Source: Thermoplasmata archaeon
Lineage (GTDB): Archaea; Thermoplasmatota; DTKX01; VGTL01
Length of the DNA: 64,000 bases
NCBI GenBank assembly: GCA_038851035.1
Contig: JAWCLH010000007.1
Location: forward strand, 45,820 to 109,819
Direction: 5' to 3'
The translations under genes and the position numbers were made by a program. This document shows positions 8,537-17,648 of the stretch, piece after piece (within the stretch, counting starts at the first letter, position 1; the number at the start of each line of letters is the position of its first letter). The notes under the pieces were generated by a model, which saw only the letters and a program-made list of their open reading frames with translations, did not search any database and had not been told where the DNA came from.

Positions 8537-8698
8537 AGGGAGCATACCACCCGTCTCATACCCGCTCAGTGCGCCCCGGCACCGATGGGGAGCATGAAGA
8601 ATTCAGCGATAGCACGCTATAGCGATGGGGGGGAATAGGGCGATGCCCCTCCGTCGCTCTCCAACCCAGCTCCGTCGAGATCCATTTCCCGCTTATTG

Positions 8699-8824
8699 TT
8701 ACTTTTTATACACTATGTGAGTGCAGTTGGTGCACTTCCAGACCTCGAATACATCGTGGCCCATGGAGAACGGTATCATGTGGCCCTTGTTGCATCTCGG
8801 GCAAGGCGGGAATATGCTGTCCAT
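8699..8824 (-). CDS. 41-residue zinc-ribbon microprotein
   Basis: The minus strand from the ATG at 8824 to TAA at 8699-8701 encodes 41 residues with CPRC near the start (Cys8, Cys11) and CTNC near the end (Cys31, Cys34), separated by 19 residues: a complete four-Cys zinc ribbon. It has few other motifs (GHMIPF, FEVWKC) and a basic YKK end. AGGTGGGC lies just upstream of the ATG and fits a ribosome-binding site. An AT-rich stretch at 8836-8865 could hold its promoter, shared divergently with the TPR gene at 8908. Probably a nucleic-acid or protein adaptor; the specific role is unknown. Confidence 0.65.
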   Translation of the reverse strand: MDSIFPPCPRCNKGHMIPFSMGHDVFEVWKCTNCTHIVYKK

Positions 8825-8907
8825 CAGGCCCACCTAAAAAGGGATTGAGTACTTAGTACTTAAGGACTTCGCAGGGGAAAGAGTTAATTCCGGCGAGCCG
8901 GTTTTGG

Positions 8908-11900
8908 ATGGGCGCCATGGAGGATTCAGGGACCATAGGTAAATGCGCGGTGTGCGGGTCCGAGGTGCTCGTGGGCGCAGGTGCCTGTCCGACGTGCGGG
9001 ACTAAGACAAGCCTCGTCCCCGTCATTAAAGTCAAGAGGGCAAGGCTGAGGCCGTTTGAGACGCCCGAGCAAGGTCTGGAACTCGCCCAGCACTCACTAG
9101 AGCAAGGCAGACTCCAGGAAGCCCTCCGTTATTGCGACCGGGTTCTCAGCCTTTTTCCTAACCACGCGGAGGCGCTGCGTGTCCGCGCCGTCGCGCTCGA
9201 CCGACTGGGGAGCAGAGACGAGCTCCTCCGCACACTGGACACTCTCGTCTCCATCTCTCCGGGAAGACCCGAGCCCCTGAGAGAGAAGGCGGCCGCACTC
9301 CAGAAGTTTGGAATGTCTGAGGAGGCCCTGAAGACCCTTGAGAAGGCACTGGAGTTGGACAGGAACTCCCACGAGACTTGGTTCTCGATAGGCGAGGCGC
9401 ACTTCTCGCTAGGACACTACGAAGAGGCCCTGCGCGCCCTGGATGGCGCAGTCGAGGCGAACCCTGAATTCGGCCAGGGGTGGCTACTCAGGGGGAGGGT
9501 TCTGGAGGTCCTTGGAAGAATGGAGGAGGCCGCGAGGTCCTACGAGCGGACGCTCGCTCTCTCGCCCGGTCTGGAGGAGGCCTGGATTCGCAAGGGGCGC
9601 ACGATGCTGGCGATGGGGAGAGGAGGTGAGGCGCTGGAGTGCTTCACAAAGGCTCTCGCGATTCGGCCTGGGAGGGTGAATGCGCTCCGGGGGAAAGGGC
9701 AGGCCCAGGGCCTGATGGGCGACTGCGACGCGGCTCTGAAGACCTTTGAGGAGCTCGTTCTCCGGTGCCCGGAGGACGGGGAGGCATGGCTTTTTCAGGC
9801 TGAGTATCATCTGGACGAGGACAGGGTGGACGAGGCCCTCCGGTGCGTCAACAATGCGGTGGTGTACCTGCCCCGGAGCGCAAAAGCATGGCTTCTGAGG
9901 GGGCATGCTCTCCTTAGGTCCAATCTGTTTAAGGAGGCTATGGCGAGCTATGAAAAGGTTCTTGAGATGGACCCCGAGAGCAGCGAGGCCCACTTGGGTT
10001 TCGCCGCCGCGGCGGAGAGGCTCAGGAAGCTCCCAGAGGCCGTCCAGGCCTACACCGAGGCGCTGGAGCTGGACCCCCGGAACCTCCAAGCATGGCTCAA
10101 GAAGGCGGCCCTACTGCAGGAACTCAAGAGGTATGGCGAGGCGGTTGAGGCCTACCAGAGGGCCTCGGCGCTGGACCCAGACAACCCCGACGTGTGGAGC
10201 GCGCTGGGAGCCCTCTACCACCAGACCGGAAGGAACGAGCTCGCCGTCAAGTGCTACGATAGGGTCCGGGAATTAATAAAGGAAGACGCGGACGTCTGGT
10301 ATAAAAAGGGCCTCGCTCTCGCGGGGATGGGAGACCATCAGGGAGCCGTTGATTGCTTCACCAGGGCGCTGAAGATAAAGCCGGACCTATTCCAAGCCGT
10401 CAAGGGCAAGGCGGATTCACTAGTAGCCCTCAGAAAGTTCCCGGAGGCCCTGAGAGCCTATGACGGCGCCCTTAGGCTCAACCCTGGACTTGCGGAGGCA
10501 TGGTATGAGAAGGCCGGGGTGCTCTCCGTCCTCGGGAGGCACGAAAGCGCGGTCAGGTGTCTCAACCAGGCGGTCTCGCTTAGGCCGGACTACGCCGAGG
10601 CTTGGTACAAACTGGGCCTCACCCTGGCCGGTATAAGGAGGCGGGAGGAGGCCCTCAAGGTGTTTGATCGCGTTGCGGAGCTGCGCCCGGACGACCCCGA
10701 GATATGGTATAGCCGGGGGGTACTGGAGAGAGAGATGGGGCGAGGGGCTGAGGCTCTAGCGTCCTTCCGGAAAGCGATTCAGAAGAGTCCACATCACATA
10801 GCGGCCTGGTACGCCGGTGGCACTGCCCTCCTCGAGCAGAGAAATTTCGAGGAGGCGATTCAGTGGTTCGAACGCGCGCTTGCGCTCAACCCCCGCCACA
10901 GCTCCTCCCTCGTCGGAAAGGGCGAGGCCCTCTTAGAGCTGGGGAGGTGGAAGGAGGCGGAGAGCGAGTTCGACCGGGCCATCGAGGTCAACCCCCACCT
11001 CGCGCTGGGATGGGCTGGGAAGGCCCGGGTTAAGGAGGAGAGGGGGGAGCTGGAAGGCGCTCTCGAGTGCTACGAGAAGGCCGCCGCCGAGAACCCTGGC
11101 TTAGTCTCTGCCTGGCTGCGGATGGGCGGAATTCTGAGGAGGCTGGGGAGGCCTGAGGAGGCGCTGGCGCGCGTGACCAAGGCGACGGAGGTCAGGCCCG
11201 ACCTTGTCGAGGGATGGTCCGAGAGGGCGGCCCTTCTCGAGGAGCTCAGGAGGCCCGAGGAAGCTCTGAAAAGCTACGAGACCGCCCTATCCATCAACCC
11301 GAAAAACACGCCGGTCTGGATTCGCCGTGGGCACATCCTCCTCGGGCTGACGAGGACAGAGGAGGCGCTGGCATCCTTCCAGCAGGCGGTCACCCTCTCG
11401 CCGGACAACCCGGGTGGCTGGTTCGGGCGGGGACTGGCTCTAGAGGCTCTTGGGATGTGGCCTGAAGCAGAAATCGCCTTCAGGCGCACTGTGGAAATCA
11501 ACAAGGACGACATGGAGGCTCTCCTACACCACGCCCTCTCGCTGCGTGAGTGCGGCAGGTTTGCGGAGGCTCTTTCCCGCTACGAGCAGGCGGCCGCGAG
11601 CGCCGGGGAGAGCACCCGAACCCTGCTCGGAAAGGGGCTCTGCCTCGAGGGCATGGGCGAGTGGGACAGGGCGGTCGAGGTCTTCGACCGCATCATAACC
11701 GACGAGCCCGAGAACGTCGACGCCTGGCTCCACAAGGGCCTGGCACTGGAGCGGAAATGGGCCCTGGACAAGGCTCTGGCTTGTTACGAAACCGCCCTGG
11801 CGATAGATGACAGGAGCGGCGAGGCTTGGATGAAGAAAGCCGGCCTGCTGGAGAAGAAAAGGGACCTGGAGGGCTCTCTCGAGTGCCTCCGGAGGGCGCT

Positions 11901-14016
11901 CGAGTGCTCGCGCAGGCCGGAGGAGGTTCTCATGGCCATGGGCAGGCTCCACCACGAGATGGGCAACCACACCGAGTCCCGCAAATGCTACGAGAGGGTT
12001 CTGGAGACCCAGCCCGCAAACGTCGAAGCCATGCTCAAAAAGGCGGATGAGTTCGTCCATGTCGAGCACTACCGGTACGCCCTGAACGCGGTCAAGGACG
12101 CAATTCTAGTTGCTCCCAGCAGGGCCGACCTCTGGCTGAAGAAGGGGGACCTGCAGAGGAGGCTTGAGAGGTTCGACGAGGCGCTGGAGAGCTATGCGCG
12201 TGCGGTCAAGCATGGGCCCGGAATGGTTGAGGCGTGGGAGAGGTACGCGGAGGAGCTCCTCAGAGCCAGGCGGCACAAGGAGGCGCTCGCAGCGCTGGAG
12301 AGAGGAATCGCCATCTCGCCACGGAATGTCGACCTAATCGAGAAGAAGGCTCTGCTCCTTCAGACGATGGGCCGGGGAGAGAAGGCCCTGGAGTTCCTGC
12401 TAGGGCTGGAGCCAGAGCTAAGGGAGCTACCCCGTCTCGTTCACAGAAGGGGAGTTGTGTTGGCGGGGCTCGGAAAGAACGAGGAGGCCCTGCTCTCCTT
12501 CAATAAATCCATCAAGTTGGACCCGGGCCTCACGGACGCCTACTTCAGCAAAGGAATCATACTCGAGGCCTTGGGCAGGTTCAAGGAGGCCATTGAAACC
12601 TACGACGCAGTGCTTGCAAAAGAGCCGCGAGACCCTGAGGCCTGGATTCGGAAGGGGGTCGCTCTCCACGGGGCAGGCTCACTCCTAGAGAGCATAAAGT
12701 GCTTCAAGATGGCACTGGAGCTCGAGCCGAAAAACCCGGAGGCGCTCTTCCAGCTCGCCAAGGCGCTCCATGAGTGCGGAAAGAGCCCCGATGCCCTCAG
12801 GTTGCTCGAAAGGGCGCTCAAAATCAACCCCGAGCTCCCTGAGGGGTGGCTCCACAAGGGAATTCTGGAGCTGCGGACTGGGGCGGCGCTGGCCGCCATC
12901 AGGAGCTTCGAGAAGGAGCTGGAGTTCTCCCCGGACTCGGAGAAGGCCTGGCTCCAGCTCGGCCTCGCCTGTGAGGCGGCGAAGAAGTACGAGCGGGCGC
13001 AAGAATGTTTCGAGAGGGTTCTGGAGCTGAACCCCGGCCGCTGGGAGGCCTGGAGCCGCAGGGGCGTTTGCCTTGCCGAGATGGGGAATCTAGAGGGTGC
13101 GCTCTCGAGCCTCATAAAGGCGGCGGAGCTAAGAGCGGGGTCGGCAGAGGTGCAGTACAATCTCGGAGTGCTGCACCAGAAGCTCGGGCACCTCCCGGCC
13201 GCCCTCCGGTGCTACGAGCGGGCACTCAAGACCGGCGGAACCGACCCCGATATATGGTACAACCAGGGGGTTGTGCTCTCCAAGATGGGCAGGGTCGACG
13301 AAGCGATCAAGGCCTATTCGAAGGCGCTCGAGCTGAGGCCAGACTTCAACGAGGCCCGGCTGAATCTCAGCGCCGTCTATCTGGAGGCCTCGATGCTCAG
13401 AGAGGCTCATCTCCTTCTGGAGAAAAAGATGAAGGACTCATCCAGTAACTCGGAGGCCATGGTCAACACAGCAGTTCTTCTCATCAAAAAGAAAAAGTTC
13501 ACGGAGGCGGAGAGGCTTCTGGAGAGAGCGCTTCAACTCAACCCAGCGCGACCCGAGGCCTGGATAAATCGCGGAATCGCCCTCAATTCGCTGGGGAGGT
13601 CCCGCGAGGCGCTCGACTGCTACAGAAGAGCCCTTGAGCTCTCGCCCGACGACCCCCGCGCCAGATTCAACATGGGTGTCGCCCTGGAGATTCTCGGGAG
13701 GGACGGGGAGGCTTTCAAGGAGTATGATCGCGCGATCGCAGCCGACCCCTCATTCGCCCGTGCCCACTTCAATAGGGGAGTCCTCCTTCTAGCGGAGGGC
13801 AGGAACGCCGAGGCCCTCAGCGCGTTCGAGAGCTATCTTAAGGAGGCCCCCGGCGACGAGAAGGGCTGGTACAATAGGGGCCTCGCGCTAATAAGACTGA
13901 ATATGCGTGGCGAGGCCATTGACTCTATGAAGAGAGCGCTGGCGCTCAGGCCGGACCATCAGGGGGCGAGGAAGGCCCTCGAAAGGCTCGGGGCCCGCCC
14001 GCGGAGGCGAGGGTAG
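8908..14016 (+). CDS. Giant tetratricopeptide-repeat protein with N-terminal zinc ribbon
   Basis: 1,702 residues. The first 35 hold CAVCG...CPTCG, a four-Cys zinc ribbon. From about residue 45 to the end the sequence is almost pure TPR, roughly 48 units of 34 residues with the consensus W-x-x-x-G-x-x-L then A-x-x-x-[FY]-x-x-A-L-x-x-x-P. There is no signal peptide or membrane span, so it is predicted cytoplasmic and would form a long superhelix of about seven turns. TPR arrays bind other proteins, so it is probably a scaffold or adaptor; partners are unknown. Adjacent units differ enough that the array is old and not a recent expansion. It may start at ATG 8908 or 8917. It is separated from the double zinc-ribbon gene downstream by only 58 nt. 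Confidence 0.92.
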   Translation: MGAMEDSGTIGKCAVCGSEVLVGAGACPTCGTKTSLVPVIKVKRARLRPFETPEQGLELAQHSLEQGRLQEALRYCDRVLSLFPNHAEALRVRAVALDRLGSRDELLRTLDTLVSISPGRPEPLREKAAALQKFGMSEEALKTLEKALELDRNSHETWFSIGEAHFSLGHYEEALRALDGAVEANPEFGQGWLLRGRVLEVLGRMEEAARSYERTLALSPGLEEAWIRKGRTMLAMGRGGEALECFTKALAIRPGRVNALRGKGQAQGLMGDCDAALKTFEELVLRCPEDGEAWLFQAEYHLDEDRVDEALRCVNNAVVYLPRSAKAWLLRGHALLRSNLFKEAMASYEKVLEMDPESSEAHLGFAAAAERLRKLPEAVQAYTEALELDPRNLQAWLKKAALLQELKRYGEAVEAYQRASALDPDNPDVWSALGALYHQTGRNELAVKCYDRVRELIKEDADVWYKKGLALAGMGDHQGAVDCFTRALKIKPDLFQAVKGKADSLVALRKFPEALRAYDGALRLNPGLAEAWYEKAGVLSVLGRHESAVRCLNQAVSLRPDYAEAWYKLGLTLAGIRRREEALKVFDRVAELRPDDPEIWYSRGVLEREMGRGAEALASFRKAIQKSPHHIAAWYAGGTALLEQRNFEEAIQWFERALALNPRHSSSLVGKGEALLELGRWKEAESEFDRAIEVNPHLALGWAGKARVKEERGELEGALECYEKAAAENPGLVSAWLRMGGILRRLGRPEEALARVTKATEVRPDLVEGWSERAALLEELRRPEEALKSYETALSINPKNTPVWIRRGHILLGLTRTEEALASFQQAVTLSPDNPGGWFGRGLALEALGMWPEAEIAFRRTVEINKDDMEALLHHALSLRECGRFAEALSRYEQAAASAGESTRTLLGKGLCLEGMGEWDRAVEVFDRIITDEPENVDAWLHKGLALERKWALDKALACYETALAIDDRSGEAWMKKAGLLEKKRDLEGSLECLRRALECSRRPEEVLMAMGRLHHEMGNHTESRKCYERVLETQPANVEAMLKKADEFVHVEHYRYALNAVKDAILVAPSRADLWLKKGDLQRRLERFDEALESYARAVKHGPGMVEAWERYAEELLRARRHKEALAALERGIAISPRNVDLIEKKALLLQTMGRGEKALEFLLGLEPELRELPRLVHRRGVVLAGLGKNEEALLSFNKSIKLDPGLTDAYFSKGIILEALGRFKEAIETYDAVLAKEPRDPEAWIRKGVALHGAGSLLESIKCFKMALELEPKNPEALFQLAKALHECGKSPDALRLLERALKINPELPEGWLHKGILELRTGAALAAIRSFEKELEFSPDSEKAWLQLGLACEAAKKYERAQECFERVLELNPGRWEAWSRRGVCLAEMGNLEGALSSLIKAAELRAGSAEVQYNLGVLHQKLGHLPAALRCYERALKTGGTDPDIWYNQGVVLSKMGRVDEAIKAYSKALELRPDFNEARLNLSAVYLEASMLREAHLLLEKKMKDSSSNSEAMVNTAVLLIKKKKFTEAERLLERALQLNPARPEAWINRGIALNSLGRSREALDCYRRALELSPDDPRARFNMGVALEILGRDGEAFKEYDRAIAADPSFARAHFNRGVLLLAEGRNAEALSAFESYLKEAPGDEKGWYNRGLALIRLNMRGEAIDSMKRALALRPDHQGARKALERLGARPRRRG

Positions 14017-14074
14017 GTACCACGCTGGTTTTATTAACCCCGCTGGAGAGGAGTGAAATCGGCGGGGTGGGACA

Positions 14075-14365
14075 ATGCGCTCCAGTTCAAGAATTCTCGA
14101 TGCGCCGGAGGAGAGGGACTGGGGGGTCGTCGTGAGACCCGGTCCTAGGCCCATTCCTTATCCTGTAAAGGGCGGTGGCTTCAGTTTCAAGTGCGCAAGG
14201 TGCGGAATCGAGGTGCTGCCCGAGTGGCTCTTCTGCCCAGACTGCGGCACTGGCATCGGCTGGGTCCGGCTTTGTAAGGTTGAGCTACAGTGCGGCATCT
14301 GCGGCGAGCCCCTCGAGCCGGGCTGGGAAAGGTGCCCGGCGTGTGCCTACCCTGTAGGGTGGTGA
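14075..14365 (+). CDS. Double zinc-ribbon protein
   Basis: 96 residues. Two consecutive four-Cys modules are visible: CARCG...CPDCG and CGICG...CPACA, each with Cys-x2-Cys knuckles about 12 residues apart. The first 35 residues are basic and Pro-rich. Such double zinc ribbons occur in small archaeal and bacterial adaptor proteins of unknown function. It follows the TPR gene, which also begins with a zinc ribbon, with a separate AT-rich element (TTTTATTAA) near 14030 as a possible promoter. No catalytic residues are seen. Confidence 0.75.
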   Translation: MRSSSRILDAPEERDWGVVVRPGPRPIPYPVKGGGFSFKCARCGIEVLPEWLFCPDCGTGIGWVRLCKVELQCGICGEPLEPGWERCPACAYPVGW

Positions 14366-14370
14366 AAAGG

Positions 14371-14387
14371 CGGGAGCAGCGCTCCCG
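14371..14387. terminator. CGGGAGC/GCTCCCG hairpin
   Basis: A perfect 7-bp inverted repeat with a 3-nt loop begins 5 nt after the stop of the double zinc-ribbon gene and is followed by AAACCTTTTAA. It could terminate that gene or act as an operator for the S19e promoter just downstream. Its half-sites resemble those at 8262-8280. Confidence 0.4.
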
Positions 14388-14442
14388 AAACCTTTTAATG
14401 CCCTATCCATTATTAAGGCCTCCGCAGCCGGGAAGGGAAGCG

Positions 14443-14895
14443 ATGACCACAGTGTTCGACGTGCCCGCCGACGCACTCATAACAAGGGTGGCGGAGAAGC
14501 TCAAGCAGATGCCCGAGCTCGCCCCACCCGAGTGGGCGGCGTACGTCAAGACGGGGCCCCACAGGGAGAAGCCACCCGAGCAGAGGGACTGGTGGCACAT
14601 CAGGATGGCCGCCATCCTTCGGAAAGTCTACATATTGGGCCCTGTGGGAAGCTCGCGGCTCTCCGCCAAGTTCGGCGGGGCGAGGGACAGGAGAGACGCC
14701 CCAAACATCTCGGTCAAGGGGAGCGGCTCGATATCGCGGAAGGGGCTCCAGCAGCTCGAGAGAGCGGGGCTGGTCACCACCACCAAGGGGCGGGGTAGGG
14801 TCGTGACTCCGAAGGGCAGGCGTCTGCTCGACAACACCGCCCACGAGGTTGCCCAGGAGCTCGAGAAGAAGCTGCCCGAGCTGGCGAAGTACTGA
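14443..14895 (+). CDS. rps19e: 30S ribosomal protein S19e
   Basis: 150 residues, the usual archaeal length. WAAYVKTGPHREKPPEQRDW, WHIRMAAILRKVY, GPVGSSRL and SGSISRKGLQQLERAGLV are hallmark S19e segments. A longer frame upstream is discarded because it overlaps the preceding gene and its promoter; the ATG at 14443 follows a GGAAGGGAAG ribosome-binding stretch. AT-rich boxes at about 14391 and 14411 precede it. It heads a translation cluster (S19e, PDCD5, L39e, L31e, aIF6) conserved in archaea and is likely cotranscribed with pdcd5, 15 nt downstream. Confidence 0.97.
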   Translation: MTTVFDVPADALITRVAEKLKQMPELAPPEWAAYVKTGPHREKPPEQRDWWHIRMAAILRKVYILGPVGSSRLSAKFGGARDRRDAPNISVKGSGSISRKGLQQLERAGLVTTTKGRGRVVTPKGRRLLDNTAHEVAQELEKKLPELAKY

Positions 14896-14910
14896 GGGGG
14901 CAGGGGGCCG

Positions 14911-15246
14911 ATGGGCGACGATGAGGAGCTGGAGGAACTCAGGCGTAGGAAGCTGATGGAGCTCCAAGCCCAGAAGGAGCAGCTCGCCGAGGCCCGCGAG
15001 CGGGCGGCCGCTCTCGAGGCGCAGAGGCAGGCGATTCTTAGGGGAATTCTCACGCCGGAGGCGAGGGAGAGGCTGGGGCGGCTTCGCACCGCCTACCCCG
15101 AGATCGCCGCCGCAGTCGAGCAGCAGCTGATCGCGCTCGCCCAGAGCGGGAGGCTCGGCGACCACAGAATCGACGACCTTACGCTCAGGCAGCTGCTGGA
15201 GAGAATCGTGCCCCAGAAAAGGGAGATAAGAATAGTGAGGCGATAG
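14911..15246 (+). CDS. PDCD5/TFAR19-family DNA-binding protein
   Basis: 111 residues. The Glu/Asp/Lys-rich N-terminal helix (ELEELRRRKLMELQ) and the core ILTPEARERLGRLRTAYPE, VEQQLIALAQSGRL and LRQLLERI match the archaeal/eukaryotic PDCD5 family, which has a triple-helix bundle and binds nucleic acid in vitro. Its place between S19e and L39e is the standard archaeal order, implying a role near ribosome production or transcription; the exact function is unknown in archaea. The ATG lies 15 nt after the S19e stop with GGGGGCAGGGGG between. Confidence 0.95.
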   Translation: MGDDEELEELRRRKLMELQAQKEQLAEARERAAALEAQRQAILRGILTPEARERLGRLRTAYPEIAAAVEQQLIALAQSGRLGDHRIDDLTLRQLLERIVPQKREIRIVRR

Positions 15247-15335
15247 GTTGAGCATCGAAATGGAGGTGGAGGCTGGACTGAGCCAGGTCCGGAGGGGAGC
15301 GAGAGGCAGTCCAGGGCAGGGAAGGGGCGAGTGAA

Positions 15336-15491
15336 ATGGCGAGAAGGAAACCGCTCGGAAAAAAGCTGAGGCTACTCAAGGCAGTGAAAGAGAACAGGAG
15401 GGTGCCGGCCTGGGTGATGCAGCGCACCGCGCGCAGATTCACGAGGCACCCTAAGAGGCACCACTGGAGAAGGAACTCTCTGAAGAAATAG
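15336..15491 (+). CDS. rpl39e: 50S ribosomal protein L39e
   Basis: 51 residues starting at ATG 15336: [20 protein letters not shown], then [15 protein letters not shown] and [14 protein letters not shown]. This is the full-length, very basic L39e protein, which lines the exit tunnel of archaeal and eukaryotic ribosomes. It sits between pdcd5 and L31e as in other archaea. The stop at 15489-15491 abuts the L31e ribosome-binding site. Confidence 0.97.
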   Translation: MARRKPLGKKLRLLKAVKENRRVPAWVMQRTARRFTRHPKRHHWRRNSLKK

Positions 15492-15501
15492 GGTGGTCTC
15501 A

Positions 15502-15786
15502 TTGGTCGATGAGGAGCAGAAGAGGGAGAGGGTGATGACGGTGCCCCTCCGCTACCCGCACAACCAGCCCCGGACAAAGCGGGCCAAGGCCGCAATCGCC
15601 TTCATAAGGGAGTACGTGGGAAGGCACATGAAGGTGCCGCGCGAGGAGGTCTGGATAGACCCGATATTCAACGAGGTGGTCTGGAAGCGCGGAAGGCAAA
15701 AGCCGCCACCAAAGGTAAAGGTTAAGGCGGAGAAGTTCTGGGACCAGAAGCGGAGCGTGTGGTACGTTGAGGTGACGGTCCCATAG
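15502..15786 (+). CDS. rpl31e: 50S ribosomal protein L31e
   Basis: About 94 residues. VMTVPLRYPHNQPRTKRAKA, AIAFIREYVGRHMKV, VWIDPIFNEVVWKRG and the C-terminal WYVEVTVP are L31e features. The start is taken as TTG at 15502 because GGGTGG at 15491-15496 stands at ribosome-binding distance; the alternative GTG at 15493 lies inside that site. It is closely spaced after L39e and must be cotranslated with it. Confidence 0.95.
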   Translation: MVDEEQKRERVMTVPLRYPHNQPRTKRAKAAIAFIREYVGRHMKVPREEVWIDPIFNEVVWKRGRQKPPPKVKVKAEKFWDQKRSVWYVEVTVP

Positions 15787-15828
15787 CGCTCCCCACCCGG
15801 AGCGGCGACCGGCCGGGGGAATGGCACA

Positions 15829-16500
15829 TTGTTGAAGAGGCTGGACTTCAACGGCAACCCATACCTCGGCATTCTCTCGCAGGTCAGCGACACCTTGGCC
15901 GTCCTCGCACCCGACGCGGACGACGAACTCGTGAGGGAGTATTCTGAGTGCTTCGGCGCGCCCGTGGTCAGGACGACATTGGGCGGCTCCCGCGTTGTGG
16001 GCTCCCTGTGCGCGATAAACTCGTCGGGGATCGTCGTCACAGGCTTTGCGACCGACGAGGAGATGGAGGCAATAAGGAGGGTCGGCCCCCCCGGAATGCG
16101 CATACTACGCCTCCCCGACAAGCTCAACGCAGTGGGTAACAATGTTCTCGTCAACGATAGAGCCGCACTGGTCCACCCGGACCTCGGAAGGGCGTCGGTG
16201 AGGAGGCTTGCGGATGCCCTCGACGTCGAGGTCGTGAAGGGTACGGTCGCGGGCATGAAGACCGTTGGTAGCGCCGCCGTGGTCACGGCCAAAGGTGTGC
16301 TCTGCCACCCGAGGGCCAGCGCAGCTGAGAAAAAGGTTCTGAGGGAGGTGTTTGGGGTTCCGGTGACTGTAGGCACTGCCAACTATGGGTCTCCGATGGT
16401 CGGCGCCTGCGTCGTGGCCAACTCGAGGGGGATCGCCGCGGGCACCACGAGCACCGGAATTGAGCTCGGAAGGATGGAGGAGGCGCTCGGCTTTCTTTAA
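15829..16500 (+). CDS. eif6: Translation initiation factor aIF6
   Basis: About 223 residues from a TTG start at 15829. The five-fold pseudo-repeat of the IF6 fold is visible in GNPYLGILSQVSDTLAVLAP, VVGSLCAINSSGIVV, LNAVGNNVLVNDRAALVHPD, VAGMKTVGSAAVVTAKGVLC and GSPMVGACVVANSRGIAAG. aIF6 binds the large subunit and prevents premature subunit joining. In many archaea this cluster continues with LX/L18a, prefoldin alpha and ftsY; here it ends and a minus-strand gene follows 20 nt later. Confidence 0.96.
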   Translation: MLKRLDFNGNPYLGILSQVSDTLAVLAPDADDELVREYSECFGAPVVRTTLGGSRVVGSLCAINSSGIVVTGFATDEEMEAIRRVGPPGMRILRLPDKLNAVGNNVLVNDRAALVHPDLGRASVRRLADALDVEVVKGTVAGMKTVGSAAVVTAKGVLCHPRASAAEKKVLREVFGVPVTVGTANYGSPMVGACVVANSRGIAAGTTSTGIELGRMEEALGFL

Positions 16501-16520
16501 TGCGAGGCTTCCGGGCTCTC

Positions 16521-17648
16521 TCACTCCCATAGAATTTGAGACACGACCTTTCCTATCCCATCCGGCTCCCGACCGTCCCAGTTGGCCAGCGCCTCTCCGT
16601 ACTCCGCCTCAATCTCCCTGAGGACCCGCCTCATAGTCTCCCTGAGCCCGGGAGGCTCGGTCTCTCCCGAAGGGAAAGTCACCGCCAGATACAGGCTCCG
16701 GCCCGCCTCAATGAGAACGTTGAGCTCCCCGTGCTCGAGCCTCCTCAGGGCCCCGCCCTCTGTCTTGAATGCATCGCGTATGAAGTCCTGAATCACGAGG
16801 AGCATCCCGCTCACGCTCGAGCTGCTGAGCGGCCTCATGCTGCCCCCGGTGTACTGGTAGACGAGCCTCCCGTCCTGATGAATCAGGAAGATGTGCTCGA
16901 ACCTTGTTGGCACCCTCCTTCCGCACGGCGAGAGGCCAGAGGGCCGGGGTGCGCTCTCGAGAGGCCTCAGGCACTCCGGGCAGCGGCGCTCCTCTGCAAT
17001 CCTGACCCCCGCCAAGCGTCCAAGGGCATCCAGCATCCTCTCCGGCTCGTCCACGCTCAGCACCACCCTCTTAACGGGCCTTCCCGAGGAAGAGGGGAGG
17101 GGCACTGGTTCACGTAGTTCAACGTAGACCAGTGGGAAGGAGGAGAGGGTGACGTAAAGCGTGCTCCTCCGGGGCGAGAAGGATATGCTCTTTGGAGGCA
17201 CTTCTTCGTCCGTCGCCCCAGCCTCCGAAATGCTTGAGGCCGGGAGGAATACAGAGAAGTACCATCCCTGACGGACCGTCAGGCCTGCCGGCGAGACCGT
17301 GTGTGCCGTCAGGAGGGGCGAGAGGGCGAAGAGGAAGAGCGGCGGTAGAGAGGCGGCGACCACGATAGCGACGTAGGCCTCCCCTGCCCCTGAGGCGAGC
17401 ACCAAACCGGAGAAGAAGACCATCAGGAAAAGAATAGTCAGGAACCTCGAGAGCGGGTACCTCCCGCGGCTCCTGAAGCGGACCTCCCCCCGGGAGCCCC
17501 ACCTAGACTGGCCACGCTCCGGGGCGCCGGACTCCTCTATCGCCCCTCCCCCCTTTCTCTCCTCACCCTCCGGCCGGCATTCGGGCCAGAGCCATCCTCC
17601 ATCACTTCCACCCCTCTCCCTTGCCGAAACCCGGGCCAGCCACCACAT
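16521..17648 (-). CDS. Membrane protein with cytoplasmic longin/roadblock-like domain
   Basis: 375 residues if the ATG at 17648 is used (overlapping the upstream gene by 47 nt); the frame is open further upstream but that part is a shadow of the larger gene. Residues about 67-112 form two membrane segments with almost no loop. A variable beta-rich region and a CPEC...C cluster (about 223-242) follow. Residues 250-370 begin FEHIFLIHQDGRLVYQYTGG and continue MLLVIQDFIRDAF, LNVLIEAGRSLYLAV and LREIEAEYGEAL. This domain is clearly homologous to residues 1023-1140 of the giant kelch protein two genes upstream, and its pattern fits longin/roadblock profilin-like folds. It is probably a regulatory or assembly module at the inner membrane face. 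The real start is uncertain. Confidence 0.75.
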   Translation of the reverse strand: MWWLARVSARERGGSDGGWLWPECRPEGEERKGGGAIEESGAPERGQSRWGSRGEVRFRSRGRYPLSRFLTILFLMVFFSGLVLASGAGEAYVAIVVAASLPPLFLFALSPLLTAHTVSPAGLTVRQGWYFSVFLPASSISEAGATDEEVPPKSISFSPRRSTLYVTLSSFPLVYVELREPVPLPSSSGRPVKRVVLSVDEPERMLDALGRLAGVRIAEERRCPECLRPLESAPRPSGLSPCGRRVPTRFEHIFLIHQDGRLVYQYTGGSMRPLSSSSVSGMLLVIQDFIRDAFKTEGGALRRLEHGELNVLIEAGRSLYLAVTFPSGETEPPGLRETMRRVLREIEAEYGEALANWDGREPDGIGKVVSQILWE

